64,000 bases of DNA from Lachnospiraceae bacterium. GTDB lineage: Bacteria > Bacillota > Clostridia > Lachnospirales > Lachnospiraceae. Location of the stretch: assembly GCA_902363835.1 (NCBI GenBank), contig CABJBM010000005.1, positions 221,034-285,033 on the forward strand, given 5' to 3'. Below the pieces are notes generated by a model that saw only the letters and a program-made list of their open reading frames with translations, ran no database searches and was not told where the DNA came from. Position 1 is the stretch's first letter. Each line of letters starts with the position of its first letter. The position numbers and the translations under genes were made by a program. This document shows, piece after piece, positions 15,757 through 24,713 of this stretch.

Positions 15757-17938
15757 GATAGATGTAGCAAGAATCCGTGAAAATTCGATTGTGCTGAATG
15801 GCTGGGTCATTGGGAAGAACCCCCAGTCAGATGCTGCGTTTGAGGTTTTGGACGGACAGGAAAAACCAGTGGAATTTAAGTATGTTCCGGTTCGCAGAGA
15901 TGACGTATGCCAGATTTACTTTAAGAAAACTTTGGACAGGGATTTAGGATTTGATATCCGCATCCCCTATATCCGTGAGAAAAACGAGGACAGGATCCTG
16001 GTCATCCGGTGTGACGGGAAAACCGTCAGAGTGAAGCTGAATGCCCAGATCATTGAGCAGCAGAACAGTTCGGCCCATAAAAAAAGTGCGAAGTTAAAAA
16101 GCATGATGAATGCCCAGACGCTTCGGTCTGCCGTGGATTTCTGGAAGGAAAACGGCTTTAAGGCTTTTGTGTTAAAATCCAGGCATAAGCTTCAGGGAAT
16201 TGACAGTGATTACGATTATCCGGAATGGTATGCTCTTACGAAAACAACAGATGAGGAGCTGGCGGCCCAGAGGAAAACGGTTTTTGATTATACGCCTAAA
16301 ATGTCTGTTGTAATACCTGCTTATAAGACCCCGGAGCGTTATCTGGCGGCAATGCTGGATTCCCTGCTGGCCCAGACCTATGAAAACTGGGAAGTGTGCA
16401 TTGCAGACGGAAGCCCAAAGGGAGAAGGCGTGGAACGGGTATTAAAGCGCTATGCCATAAAGGATGAGAGGATCCGCTATGTGATCCTGGGAGAGAATAA
16501 GGGGATCGCAGGGAATACCAACGCTGCCATTGAAATGGCAAAGGGAGATTTTATCGTCCTGGCGGACCATGACGATACCCTTGCACCTGATGCTTTGTTT
16601 GAATGTGTAAAGGCGATCAATTCTGATCCGGAAATTGATGTGGTTTATACTGATGAGGATAAGCTTGACATTGACGGAGGGGAATTGTTTGAACCCCACT
16701 TTAAGCCTGATTTTAACCCGGATCTTTTAACAAGTGTCAATTACATCTGTCATTTGTTTGTGGTGAACCATGAACTGCTTATGGAGGTGGGAGGCTTCCG
16801 GGAGGAATATGACGGAGCCCAGGATTATGATTTCATCTTCCGCTGTACGGAAAAGGCAAGAAAAATATACCATATTCCCAAGGCCCTGTATCATTGGCGC
16901 TGCCATCAGAATTCCACCTCAAGTAATCCTGAGAGCAAATTATATGCATTTGAGGCAGGGGCAAGGGCCATTAAGGCCCATTATGAACGGGTGGGTACCC
17001 CGGCTTTGTCCGTGGAAAAGGGCATTGATTACGGAATCTACCATACCACGTTTAAAATAACCGGAGAGCCTTTGGTTTCCGTCATCATCCCCAACAAGGA
17101 CCACAGCGCCGACTTAGACTTATGCATGCGTTCCATCATTGAGAAGTCCGCACATCAAAACCTGGAATTCATTGTTGTGGAAAATAACAGCATTGATCCG
17201 GAAACCTTTGCCTATTATGACAGGATCCAAAAGGAATTTGATTTCATCCACGTGGTTAAATGGGAGAAGGAATTCAACTACTCCGCCATCAATAACTTTG
17301 GCGTTGCCCATGCAACAGGAGAATATCTTTTATTTTTAAATAATGATACGGAAATGGTAAATCCGGAAAGCATCCATGAGATGTTAGGATTCTGCCAGAG
17401 GGATGATGTAGGCATTGTCGGGGTCAGGCTTCTTTATTCCGATGACACCATTCAGCATGCCGGCGTGGTGGTTGGCTTTGGCGGAATTGCCGGACACACC
17501 TTTATCGGGCTTCACAAGGCAGAAAGCAGCTACTTTAACCAGGCCATGTGCGCCCGGAACTACAGCGCTGTAACAGCTGCCTGTATGATGAGTAAAAAAT
17601 CTCTGTTTGAGAAAGCCGGCGGTTTTTCTGAGGACCTTGCCGTTGCTTTTAACGACATTGATTACTGCATGAAAATACGCTCCTTAAACAAGCTGGTGGT
17701 TTATGCTCCTTATGCCCTGTTTTATCATTACGAATCTAAATCAAGGGGGCTTGAGGATACACCGGAGAAAGTGGCACGTTTTAATCAGGAGATCAAAAAG
17801 TTCTCCCAGAAATGGCCGGATATCCTAAAGGATGGGGATCCTTATTACAACCCCAATCTGACTCTGCGCAAATCCAATTTTGCTTTGCGGGATCTTCGAA
17901 AGGAAAAAATCGGGGAACCCTATAAGCTTGAGGTGTGA
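15746..17938 (+). CDS. Bifunctional glycosyltransferase with two GT2 domains
   Basis: A ~730-residue cytosolic protein. The first ~115 residues form a non-catalytic beta-rich domain (NSIVLNGWVIGKN ... DLGFDIRIPYI) common ahead of polysaccharide GT2 domains. GT2 domain 1 begins near residue 188 (MSVVIPAYKTPERYL) with ADHDDT and YTDEDK; domain 2 near 450 (VSVIIPNKDHSADL) with FLNNDTEM and HAGVVVGFGG. Tandem GT2 domains usually add alternating sugars in rhamnan- or O-antigen-like chains. ATG 15746 or the adjacent GTG 15743 both overlap the upstream stop, so translation is coupled. Confidence 0.88.
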   Translation: MKYKIDVARIRENSIVLNGWVIGKNPQSDAAFEVLDGQEKPVEFKYVPVRRDDVCQIYFKKTLDRDLGFDIRIPYIREKNEDRILVIRCDGKTVRVKLNAQIIEQQNSSAHKKSAKLKSMMNAQTLRSAVDFWKENGFKAFVLKSRHKLQGIDSDYDYPEWYALTKTTDEELAAQRKTVFDYTPKMSVVIPAYKTPERYLAAMLDSLLAQTYENWEVCIADGSPKGEGVERVLKRYAIKDERIRYVILGENKGIAGNTNAAIEMAKGDFIVLADHDDTLAPDALFECVKAINSDPEIDVVYTDEDKLDIDGGELFEPHFKPDFNPDLLTSVNYICHLFVVNHELLMEVGGFREEYDGAQDYDFIFRCTEKARKIYHIPKALYHWRCHQNSTSSNPESKLYAFEAGARAIKAHYERVGTPALSVEKGIDYGIYHTTFKITGEPLVSVIIPNKDHSADLDLCMRSIIEKSAHQNLEFIVVENNSIDPETFAYYDRIQKEFDFIHVVKWEKEFNYSAINNFGVAHATGEYLLFLNNDTEMVNPESIHEMLGFCQRDDVGIVGVRLLYSDDTIQHAGVVVGFGGIAGHTFIGLHKAESSYFNQAMCARNYSAVTAACMMSKKSLFEKAGGFSEDLAVAFNDIDYCMKIRSLNKLVVYAPYALFYHYESKSRGLEDTPEKVARFNQEIKKFSQKWPDILKDGDPYYNPNLTLRKSNFALRDLRKEKIGEPYKLEV

Positions 17939-17939
17939 G

Positions 17940-18929
17940 ATGGAGAAAAAAGTAACGGTTGTTATTCCTAATTATAACGGATTAAAATTTATGGAACCTT
18001 GTTTTAAAGCCCTGGAAGCTCAGAGTGATAAGAACTTTGAGCTTCTTGTGGTGGATAACAGTTCCACAGACGGAAGCGTGGAATGGCTGAAAGAGAAAAA
18101 CATCCCTTCCATTTTCCTGGGGGAAAACACAGGCTTTTCCGGTGCAGTGAATGTGGGGATCCGCCATGCAAAGACACCTTATGTCATTTTGTTAAACAAT
18201 GATACAGAGCCGGAACCTGATTATGTAAAGGAACTGGTACGGGCCATAGAAAAGTCTCCTAAGATATTTTCTGTCAGCAGCAAGATGATCCAGCTTTACC
18301 ATAAGGAGCTTATGGATGACGCAGGGGATATGTACAGCGTTTTGGGCTGGGCTTATCAAAGAGGCGTGGGGCAGAGCAGCAGGGGTTATGGAAAAGCCCG
18401 CAGCGTGTTTGCAGCCTGCGCAGGAGCTGCCATTTACAGGCGGGAAGTATTTGAGGAGATCGGCGGATTTGACGAGGCTCATTTCGCCTATCTGGAAGAT
18501 ATTGATGTGGGATACAGGGCAAAGATCCATGGATATGAAAACCTGTACTGCCCAACAGCCGTGGTTTATCATGTGGGCAGCGGGACCAGCGGTTCCAAAT
18601 ACAATTCCTTTAAGGTTCGTCTGGCTGCCAGGAACAATATTTATTTAAATTATAAAAATATGCCGGCTTTACAGCTTCTGGTGAATCTGCTTCCCATTTT
18701 AGGGGGAACCTTTGTAAAATACCTGTTTTTCCGGAAGATCGGTTTTGCCTCTGACTATGCAGAAGGGCTGAAAGAGGGCTTAAGGACGGCAAAGAACACC
18801 AGGAAGGTGCGGTTTAAAATGGCTCATCTTAGAAACTACTTTCGGATCGAAGGTGAGCTGATTTTTGGCACATTCCTCTATATATGGGAATTTTTACGAA
18901 GAAAGTTAAAAATTTTCAGGTCATTTTAA
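17940..18929 (+). CDS. Family 2 glycosyltransferase (rhamnosyltransferase-like)
   Basis: A 329-residue GT2 enzyme: VTVVIPNYNGLKFM, VVDNSSTDGSVEWL, ILLNNDTEPEPDYV, and GGFDEAHFAYLEDIDVGYRA, the WbbL/rhamnosyltransferase pattern. The C-terminal ~60 residues are basic and amphipathic, suitable for membrane association. ATG 17940 is one base after the previous stop, with GAGGTG before it; a longer frame from 17880 overlaps the upstream gene without a ribosome site. Donor sugar unknown. Confidence 0.88.
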   Translation: MEKKVTVVIPNYNGLKFMEPCFKALEAQSDKNFELLVVDNSSTDGSVEWLKEKNIPSIFLGENTGFSGAVNVGIRHAKTPYVILLNNDTEPEPDYVKELVRAIEKSPKIFSVSSKMIQLYHKELMDDAGDMYSVLGWAYQRGVGQSSRGYGKARSVFAACAGAAIYRREVFEEIGGFDEAHFAYLEDIDVGYRAKIHGYENLYCPTAVVYHVGSGTSGSKYNSFKVRLAARNNIYLNYKNMPALQLLVNLLPILGGTFVKYLFFRKIGFASDYAEGLKEGLRTAKNTRKVRFKMAHLRNYFRIEGELIFGTFLYIWEFLRRKLKIFRSF

Positions 18930-18965
18930 GAATATTTTAATGGTATCATATTGACATATCATGTA

Positions 18966-18971
18966 TAATAT
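18966..18971 (+). promoter_or_regulatory. Weak candidate -10 before the sugar transferase gene
   Basis: A TATAAT within the 98-nt gap after the glycosyltransferases. A TTGACA at 18953 is only seven bases away, too close to be its -35. An internal promoter here is possible but not secure. Confidence 0.3.
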
Positions 18972-19027
18972 ACGGGAATTATGGTAGACAAGTATGGTGC
19001 AATGCACGAATGGAAGGTTTTGCTGCT

Positions 19028-20446
19028 ATGATTAAGGATAATCAGAAAAAATTAAACGGGTTTCACGTAGTGCTGGATGGACTGGTCATTGTTGCGTCTT
19101 ATGTATTGGCATGGCTGCTTCTTTTGCTGGGAAACCGGTTGTTCAGCCCTTATAAGCAGGTTTTAGGACCGCAGTACTATTTCGCGGCGCTTCTTATCAT
19201 ATTGCCGACCTATCTGCTGCTTTACGGCATCTTCCATTTGTATGCGCCGAAAAGAGTTCAGGAGAGACGGTATGAGTTTGCCAATATCTGCAAGGCCAAT
19301 CTTTTAGGTGTTCTGCTCTTTACCCTGATTCTGTTTCTGGCGAAGAAGAACCCTTATTTCCGCGAATTCTCCACCAGGATGGTATTTTATTTCTGCGTCG
19401 TCAACATTGTCCTGGAAACCATTGTGCGGAACCTGCTTCGTTCTATGCTCCGCTCCATGCGTTCCAAAGGCTACAATCAGAAGCACATCCTTTTGATCGG
19501 TTACAGCCGTGCGGCGGAAGGCTTCATAGACAGGGTCCGGGTAAATCCAGAATGGGGCTACCAGATCAAGGGGATCCTTGACGATACAAAGGAATGGGGA
19601 ACCGGATACAAGGGGATCAATGTCATTGGCAAGGTTCATGATTTAGATGACATCCTTGGGTTAAATTCTCTTGATGAAATTGCCATTACCTTAAGCATCA
19701 GCGAATATGCGAATTTGGAAGAAATCGTAGCTTCCTGTGAAAAATCAGGCGTCCACACCAAGTTTATACCGGACTATAATAACATGATACCAACAAGGCC
19801 CTTTATTGAGGATCTGCAGGGTCTGCCGGTAGTCAACATCCGCCGGGTTCCCCTTACGGATACGGTGAATGCCCTGGTAAAACGGATGGTGGACATTTTT
19901 GGAGCCTCTGTTGCTCTGATTTTATTTTCCCCTGTCATGCTCATCACAGCGGTTCTCATTAAGCTGACCGCTCCGGGGCCGCTTATTTACAGACAGGAGA
20001 GGGTCGGCCTTCATAACCGGCCGTTTCATATGTATAAATTCCGCTCCATGGTGGTGCAGGCGCCATCCGAGGAAAAAATAAAATGGACCACTCCTCATGA
20101 TTCCCGGGTAACTCCTGTGGGCCGTTTTATCAGAAAGACCAGCATTGACGAAATGCCCCAGTTTTTCAATGTCCTCCGGGGAGACATGAGCCTGGTTGGG
20201 CCAAGGCCGGAACGGCCCCTTTTTGTTGAGAAATTTAAAGAGGAGATCCCACGCTACATGATCAAGCACCAGGTCCGTCCCGGGATCACCGGCTGGGCCC
20301 AGGTAAACGGATACCGGGGAGATACTTCCATCACAAAGAGGATTGAACACGATTTGTATTACATCGAAAACTGGACCCTGGGATTTGATTTTAAGATCTT
20401 ATTCCTTACCATATTTAAAGGGTTTATTAATAAAAATGCGTACTGA
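19028..20446 (+). CDS. Polyprenyl-phosphate sugar-1-phosphate transferase (WcaJ/CpsE-like)
   Basis: A 472-residue initiating enzyme for polysaccharide assembly that loads the first sugar phosphate onto undecaprenyl phosphate. Four to five N-terminal membrane helices are followed by a Rossmann-like region (HILLIGYSRAAEGFI, IKGILDD). One more membrane helix precedes the C-terminal bacterial sugar transferase domain, with YKFRSMV, SIDEMPQFFNVLRGDMSLVG and PGITGWAQVNGYRG signatures. ATG 19028 is preferred (GGAAGG ten nt upstream) over ATG 19010. Its position after the glycosyltransferases and before the LCP ligase completes the pathway. Confidence 0.9.
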   Translation: MIKDNQKKLNGFHVVLDGLVIVASYVLAWLLLLLGNRLFSPYKQVLGPQYYFAALLIILPTYLLLYGIFHLYAPKRVQERRYEFANICKANLLGVLLFTLILFLAKKNPYFREFSTRMVFYFCVVNIVLETIVRNLLRSMLRSMRSKGYNQKHILLIGYSRAAEGFIDRVRVNPEWGYQIKGILDDTKEWGTGYKGINVIGKVHDLDDILGLNSLDEIAITLSISEYANLEEIVASCEKSGVHTKFIPDYNNMIPTRPFIEDLQGLPVVNIRRVPLTDTVNALVKRMVDIFGASVALILFSPVMLITAVLIKLTAPGPLIYRQERVGLHNRPFHMYKFRSMVVQAPSEEKIKWTTPHDSRVTPVGRFIRKTSIDEMPQFFNVLRGDMSLVGPRPERPLFVEKFKEEIPRYMIKHQVRPGITGWAQVNGYRGDTSITKRIEHDLYYIENWTLGFDFKILFLTIFKGFINKNAY

Positions 20447-20482
20447 TACTGGATACGACACGATTAGGATGAGGTTAAATAA

Positions 20483-22711
20483 ATGAGAAATGAATTTGAT
20501 GATGAAGTAAGCCGCGAGGATATAAGAAAAAGAAAGCGCGGTTTCGATTCCAAACCAGATCCGTCTGATGATGATTATTACCTGGATGATGATTACGAGA
20601 ATTACCAGGAGAGAAAATACGGCAGAACAAATCAGGCTGATGATGGGTCTGTAAGGAAAAGCGCAGCTGGAGAAAGAGTCAGGAGCGCTGACCGGTCCCG
20701 GCCTTCATCCGGAAACGGCCAGATAGCCTTTCGAGAGCAGACCTCATCGGTCGCCAGTCCAAATAAAAACCAGGAGGCAGCGGGAAGCCGTACTGCCTCA
20801 GGAAACAGCCAGAGAGCAGCGGGAAGCCGTACTGCCTCAGGAAACAGCCAGGAAGCAGCGGGAAGCCGTACTGCCTCAGGAATCAGCCGGGAAGCAGCAG
20901 GAAGCCGTACTATCTCAGGAAACAGCCGGGAAGCCACGGGAAGCCATACTGTTTCACGAAATAGTCAGGAAACAGCGGGAAGCCGTACTGTTTCAGGAAA
21001 TAGCCAGAGAGCAGCAGGAAGCCGTACTGCCTCAGGAAACAGCCAGGGAACTTCCGGAAGCCGTACTGCTTCGGGAAATGGCCGAAGTACATCAAGAGAC
21101 CAGATTGTTATAGGAGACGGAGGCATAAAGCAGAATCAGAGAATGCCGGGGCAGGATAAAAGTGTGGCTGCCAGCCGGTCGGCGGCTCAGGCTGGAAAAA
21201 AGAGAAAAATCAGGCGTATCATTCTTATGACGGTTCTTGAAATCTTTACACTGGCAGGCATTTTTGCCTATGCTTATGTGGCCAGGCTGATGGGCTCCAT
21301 CCAAAGACCGGATGATTTTAATAAAAATGAGGTACGTAATGAGGTCATGTCTCAGGAACAGAAACAGCATATGACAGGTTACCGTACCATTGCCATATTT
21401 GGCCTTGATGGCCGTGATGGCAGTATTAATAAAGGCAGTAATTCTGACTTGATCATGATTTGTAATATTAACAGAGATACAGGTGAGATCAGGCTGGTAT
21501 CCGTGTACCGTGATACATACATGAGCATTGGAGAAGGGTATTCTTATAACAAAATAAATGCTGCCTATGCCAATGGGGGAGCCGCTCAGGCACTGGCTGC
21601 CCTCAACCGGGACCTGGATATGGATATTACCGAATTCGTTACCTTTAACTGGAAATCGGTTGCTGACGGAATTAATATGCTGGGCGGTGTAGACATTGAT
21701 ATCACCAAACCGGAATTTCGTTATATCAACTCCTTTATCACAGAAACTGTAAAAGAAACAGGTGTACCATCGGTTCATTTAAAGGCGCCGGGAATGAATC
21801 ATCTGGATGGAGTGCAGGCAGTTGCCTATGCCAGATTGAGAAAAATGGATACTGATTTTCAAAGAACAGAACGTCAGCGCCTGGTCATTGAAAAAACCTT
21901 TGAAAAAGCAAAAAAGGCTGACCTTGGACTGCTTAACAGGATATTATTGATGGAAGTGGATCAGATAGGGTCAAACCTTACCTTTAGTGACTTTACGGAT
22001 CTGCTTTTGGATATAGGCAAGTACCACATTGGTAAAACAGGTGGTTTTCCATTTACCCGTGGTGATATGACGGTGGGAAAAAGAGGTGACTGTGTAATTC
22101 CCCAGACCTTGGAAACTAATGTTTCCGAACTCCATAAGTTTCTTTTTGATAAGGAAGACTATGAGCCGTCGGATATGGTTAAAAAAATAAGCGCCAAAAT
22201 AGCCGCTGATACCGGCATGTATAAACAGGGAAGCACTACGAACAATGTTCCTAAGGACGATGGAGATAATCCAAAGAAGACCACAGAAGCCACAAAACCG
22301 GAGAAGACCACCGCAGCAGAAGAATCTTCCTCCCAGGACGGCCAGACAGGGGCTACGGATGAAAGCGGAAAGCCTGGAAAGCCTACGGATTCCTCAGAAG
22401 GCAGTACGGGTGAGACCAAGGAAACCAAACCAGGGGAAACAAGGCCTTCAGAAACAACAACCGGAGCAACCAAACCAACCAAACCAGGGGAAACAAAGCC
22501 TTCGCCTACTACCAGTCCGGAAGAGACGACTACAGGCTCCCATGGACCGGGAACCGGTCAGACGACAGCAGCCGAGGAGACAACGGCTCCTCAGACCACC
22601 TCAGCAGGACCAGGAGGCCCGGGAGAGACATCTTCCTCCCATCCTTCCAATGGGACCACTGACCCGGCTTCGGAAGTTCCGGTAGTTTCTGCACCGCCAA
22701 CCGGCAATTAA
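20483..22711 (+). CDS. LytR-CpsA-Psr (LCP) family glycopolymer ligase with repeat-rich tail
   Basis: A 742-residue membrane protein. The cytosolic N-terminus (~1-240) is acidic then low-complexity, holding eight 13-residue repeats. One membrane helix lies near 247-268 (IILMTVLEIFTLAGIFAYAY). The extracellular LCP domain spans ~300-500 with AIFGLDGRDG, SDLIMICNINRDTGEI, VSVYRDTYM and a GGVDIDI core. A Thr/Pro/Glu/Gly-rich C-terminal tail (~580-742) probably spans the wall. LCP enzymes transfer undecaprenyl-linked polymers to peptidoglycan, matching the upstream assembly genes. The cytosolic repeat block is unusual for the family. GAGG precedes the ATG by 8 nt. Confidence 0.9.
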   Translation: MRNEFDDEVSREDIRKRKRGFDSKPDPSDDDYYLDDDYENYQERKYGRTNQADDGSVRKSAAGERVRSADRSRPSSGNGQIAFREQTSSVASPNKNQEAAGSRTASGNSQRAAGSRTASGNSQEAAGSRTASGISREAAGSRTISGNSREATGSHTVSRNSQETAGSRTVSGNSQRAAGSRTASGNSQGTSGSRTASGNGRSTSRDQIVIGDGGIKQNQRMPGQDKSVAASRSAAQAGKKRKIRRIILMTVLEIFTLAGIFAYAYVARLMGSIQRPDDFNKNEVRNEVMSQEQKQHMTGYRTIAIFGLDGRDGSINKGSNSDLIMICNINRDTGEIRLVSVYRDTYMSIGEGYSYNKINAAYANGGAAQALAALNRDLDMDITEFVTFNWKSVADGINMLGGVDIDITKPEFRYINSFITETVKETGVPSVHLKAPGMNHLDGVQAVAYARLRKMDTDFQRTERQRLVIEKTFEKAKKADLGLLNRILLMEVDQIGSNLTFSDFTDLLLDIGKYHIGKTGGFPFTRGDMTVGKRGDCVIPQTLETNVSELHKFLFDKEDYEPSDMVKKISAKIAADTGMYKQGSTTNNVPKDDGDNPKKTTEATKPEKTTAAEESSSQDGQTGATDESGKPGKPTDSSEGSTGETKETKPGETRPSETTTGATKPTKPGETKPSPTTSPEETTTGSHGPGTGQTTAAEETTAPQTTSAGPGGPGETSSSHPSNGTTDPASEVPVVSAPPTGN
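20774..21085 (+). repeat. Eight in-frame 39-nt tandem repeats in the LCP gene
   Basis: Encodes 8 copies of a 13-residue unit with consensus EAAGSRTASGNSQ; copies 1-3 and 7 are closest to each other. Unit length is a multiple of three, so copy-number change would keep the frame. Confidence 0.95.
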
Positions 22712-22733
22712 TCGGATAAATAACAGAGAAATA

Positions 22734-22788
22734 CCCCGCAGACAGGGCCTTTGGTATTAAAAAGGCGGCTGATGCGGGGATTTTTTTC
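22734..22788 (+). terminator. Terminator of the polysaccharide locus
   Basis: CCCCGCA (22734-22740) pairs with TGCGGGG (22773-22779), an inner CCTTT/AAAGG stem adds stability, and seven T follow. Confidence 0.88.
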
Positions 22789-22892
22789 TTTTCACATATT
22801 CAATATAATTTTATCACAAAATGGTCACATTTCACTGATAAACTCTGATTATCAAAAGAAATAAGAGATATACAAGAAAGGAGATTGATCTT

Positions 22893-24362
22893 ATGTATGA
22901 TGAGAATGAAAACAAAGATACAGGCCGTATGAATCCTGAAGAGCATAAAGAAGAAACAGTTACCACAAATTTTATTATGAGGGATCCGGATTTGGGAAAA
23001 TCCGGAGCTCAGGATTCTGAAGGCAGCAGCCAGACTCATACCCACAGCTCCTGTGAAACACAGCAGAGTATTCCTCATTATCAGGAATACCAGTATCACA
23101 GGGCAGCAGAACAAAGTGTGTTCCAGGGGGAAACAAAGCCCAGGAAGAAAAGAGGTTTTGTAAAGAAAGCAGCCGGCCTTGTGGGAGGAGCCCTTGTTTT
23201 TGGAGTGGTTGCCGGAAGCACAATGGTAGGGATCAACTGGGCGGCCGGAGCTTACGGAAACAAAAACTCTGTGGAGATCAGCCAGGTGGAAACCATTCCT
23301 TCTTCCACTGACCCGGCAGGAGTCCAGGCGGCCAACACCTCCAGCATTAACACTGTAAACGATGTGTCCACCATTGTGGATAAAGCTATGCCATCCGTGG
23401 TTGCCATTACCAGCAAGATGATTTATGAAAGCCAGACATGGTTTGGCCCAATGCAGAGAGAAGGGGTGGGCAGCGGCTCCGGTATTATTGTGGGAAAGAA
23501 CGATGATGAACTTCTGATCGTGACCAATAACCATGTGGTGCAGGGAGCAGAGGAACTGAAGGTCACCTTTATTGATCAGGCAGCCGTAGATGCTTCCATT
23601 AAGGGGACAGATGCGGACAGTGACTTAGCAGTGATTGCAGTTCCTTTAAAAGGCATTTCATCTGATACATTATCAAAGATAGCCATTGCCTCCCTTGGAA
23701 ATTCCGATAACCTAAAGGTAGGCCAGGGAGTTGTTGCCATCGGCAATGCTCTTGGTTACGGACAGTCCGTTACGGTTGGTTATGTCAGCGCTCTTGACCG
23801 CTCCGTGCAGACAGAAGACGGCACAAACCGCGATCTTCTTCAGACTGATGCAGCCATTAATCCCGGCAACAGCGGCGGCGCCCTGTTAAATATGCGGGGG
23901 GAAGTAATCGGCATCAATTCAGCCAAATATTCTTCCACAGAAGTAGAGGGCATGGGTTATGCCATCCCCATTTCCAAGGCCCAGGATATCATTGATACCC
24001 TGATGACCAGAAAAACCAGGACCCAGGTGGCTGATGAAAACCAGGGATACCTGGGAATCCAGTGCAAAAATATTGATGGAACCACAAGCCAGCAGCTTGG
24101 TATGCCTCAGGGCGTGTTTATCTATAAGATCGTAGAAGGCGGAGCAGCTTCCAAGTCTGATCTGCGGGAAAAAGATATTATTACCAAGTTCGACGGCCAG
24201 GGCATTAAAACTTATGATGACCTGACCAACATGCTTAAGTATTATGAAGGCGGAACCACTGTGACCCTTACAGTCCAGTCTCTTGAAAACGGACAGTATG
24301 TGGAAAGGAATGTAGATATTACCCTTGGCAAGAGGCCGGCAGAGGCCCCGCAGCAGGGGTAA
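22893..24362 (+). CDS. htrA: HtrA/DegP-like membrane serine protease with PDZ domain
   Basis: A 489-residue surface protease. A charged cytosolic N-terminus precedes one membrane helix (~95-115). The S1C trypsin-like domain has catalytic His in VTNNHVVQGAEE, Asp in DADSDLAVIAV and Ser in NPGNSGGALLN; a C-terminal PDZ domain (~390-470, GYLGIQCKNIDG ... GGAASKSDLREKDIITKFDG) follows. HtrA enzymes degrade misfolded exported proteins, plausible next to surface polymer genes. Its own ribosome site (AAAGGAG) and flanking terminators suggest a monocistronic unit. Confidence 0.93.
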   Translation: MYDENENKDTGRMNPEEHKEETVTTNFIMRDPDLGKSGAQDSEGSSQTHTHSSCETQQSIPHYQEYQYHRAAEQSVFQGETKPRKKRGFVKKAAGLVGGALVFGVVAGSTMVGINWAAGAYGNKNSVEISQVETIPSSTDPAGVQAANTSSINTVNDVSTIVDKAMPSVVAITSKMIYESQTWFGPMQREGVGSGSGIIVGKNDDELLIVTNNHVVQGAEELKVTFIDQAAVDASIKGTDADSDLAVIAVPLKGISSDTLSKIAIASLGNSDNLKVGQGVVAIGNALGYGQSVTVGYVSALDRSVQTEDGTNRDLLQTDAAINPGNSGGALLNMRGEVIGINSAKYSSTEVEGMGYAIPISKAQDIIDTLMTRKTRTQVADENQGYLGIQCKNIDGTTSQQLGMPQGVFIYKIVEGGAASKSDLREKDIITKFDGQGIKTYDDLTNMLKYYEGGTTVTLTVQSLENGQYVERNVDITLGKRPAEAPQQG

Positions 24363-24366
24363 GGGT

Positions 24367-24413
24367 AAACAGTCTCTCCGGACTTATCCATTGGGCCGGC
24401 AGAGACTGTTTTT
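24367..24413 (+). terminator. Terminator after htrA
   Basis: AAACAGTCTCT pairs with AGAGACTGTTT, followed by T residues. Confidence 0.9.
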
Positions 24414-24443
24414 CTAAATAAAGCCATGGTTTTTCAAAAACTC

Positions 24444-24472
24444 TTGACAAACAAGCGGGATCCATGTATTGT
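24444..24472 (+). promoter_or_regulatory. Promoter of the AraC-type regulator gene
   Basis: TTGACA (24444-24449), 17-nt spacer, TATTGT (24467-24472). A long palindrome begins at 24479, about where transcription would start. Confidence 0.65.
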
Positions 24473-24478
24473 AATATA

Positions 24479-24506
24479 TATGGGGTTAGTGAAAGCTAAC
24501 CCCATA
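24479..24506 (+). promoter_or_regulatory. Operator-like palindrome, copy 1 (GTTAG-N6-CTAAC)
   Basis: TATGGGGTTAG (24479-24489), six-base centre, CTAACCCCATA (24496-24506): 11-bp perfect arms. The core GTTAG-N6-CTAAC recurs before the DUF2325 gene. It resembles DtxR-family metal-repressor boxes (TTAGGTTAG-type half sites). It is followed by TTTT, so it could also act as an attenuator. Confidence 0.6.
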
Positions 24507-24713
24507 TTTTCACCTGTTGACTGCTTTCTGCTGATGAAGCACAGATTGTGAGGAAGTCTGAATCATGATACCATTCACATTTGCAGGCACAGGAGAAGAA
24601 ACATCATCAAAAGATTAACAGTTTTTCATAATCCTGTTTTATGATAGGAAGCGAATAAAACGGATGGAAGGTAAAAAGTAAGGACTGGGAAACATTTCCC
24701 AGGGTATGAAATT
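24507..24713. other. Leader of the AraC-type gene, nothing recognised
   Basis: About 200 nt between palindrome and start codon with no gene or known riboswitch that I can recognise. Confidence 0.4.

Noticed and set aside
20774..21085. Regular 39-nt repeats as a CRISPR array
   Set aside because: Units are contiguous, in frame and encode a Ser/Arg/Thr-rich peptide; there are no unique spacers and no cas genes.
24479..24506. Palindrome before the AraC gene as a plain terminator
   Set aside because: It lies downstream of a good promoter, after a separate htrA terminator, and its core recurs before DUF2325, which fits an operator better.
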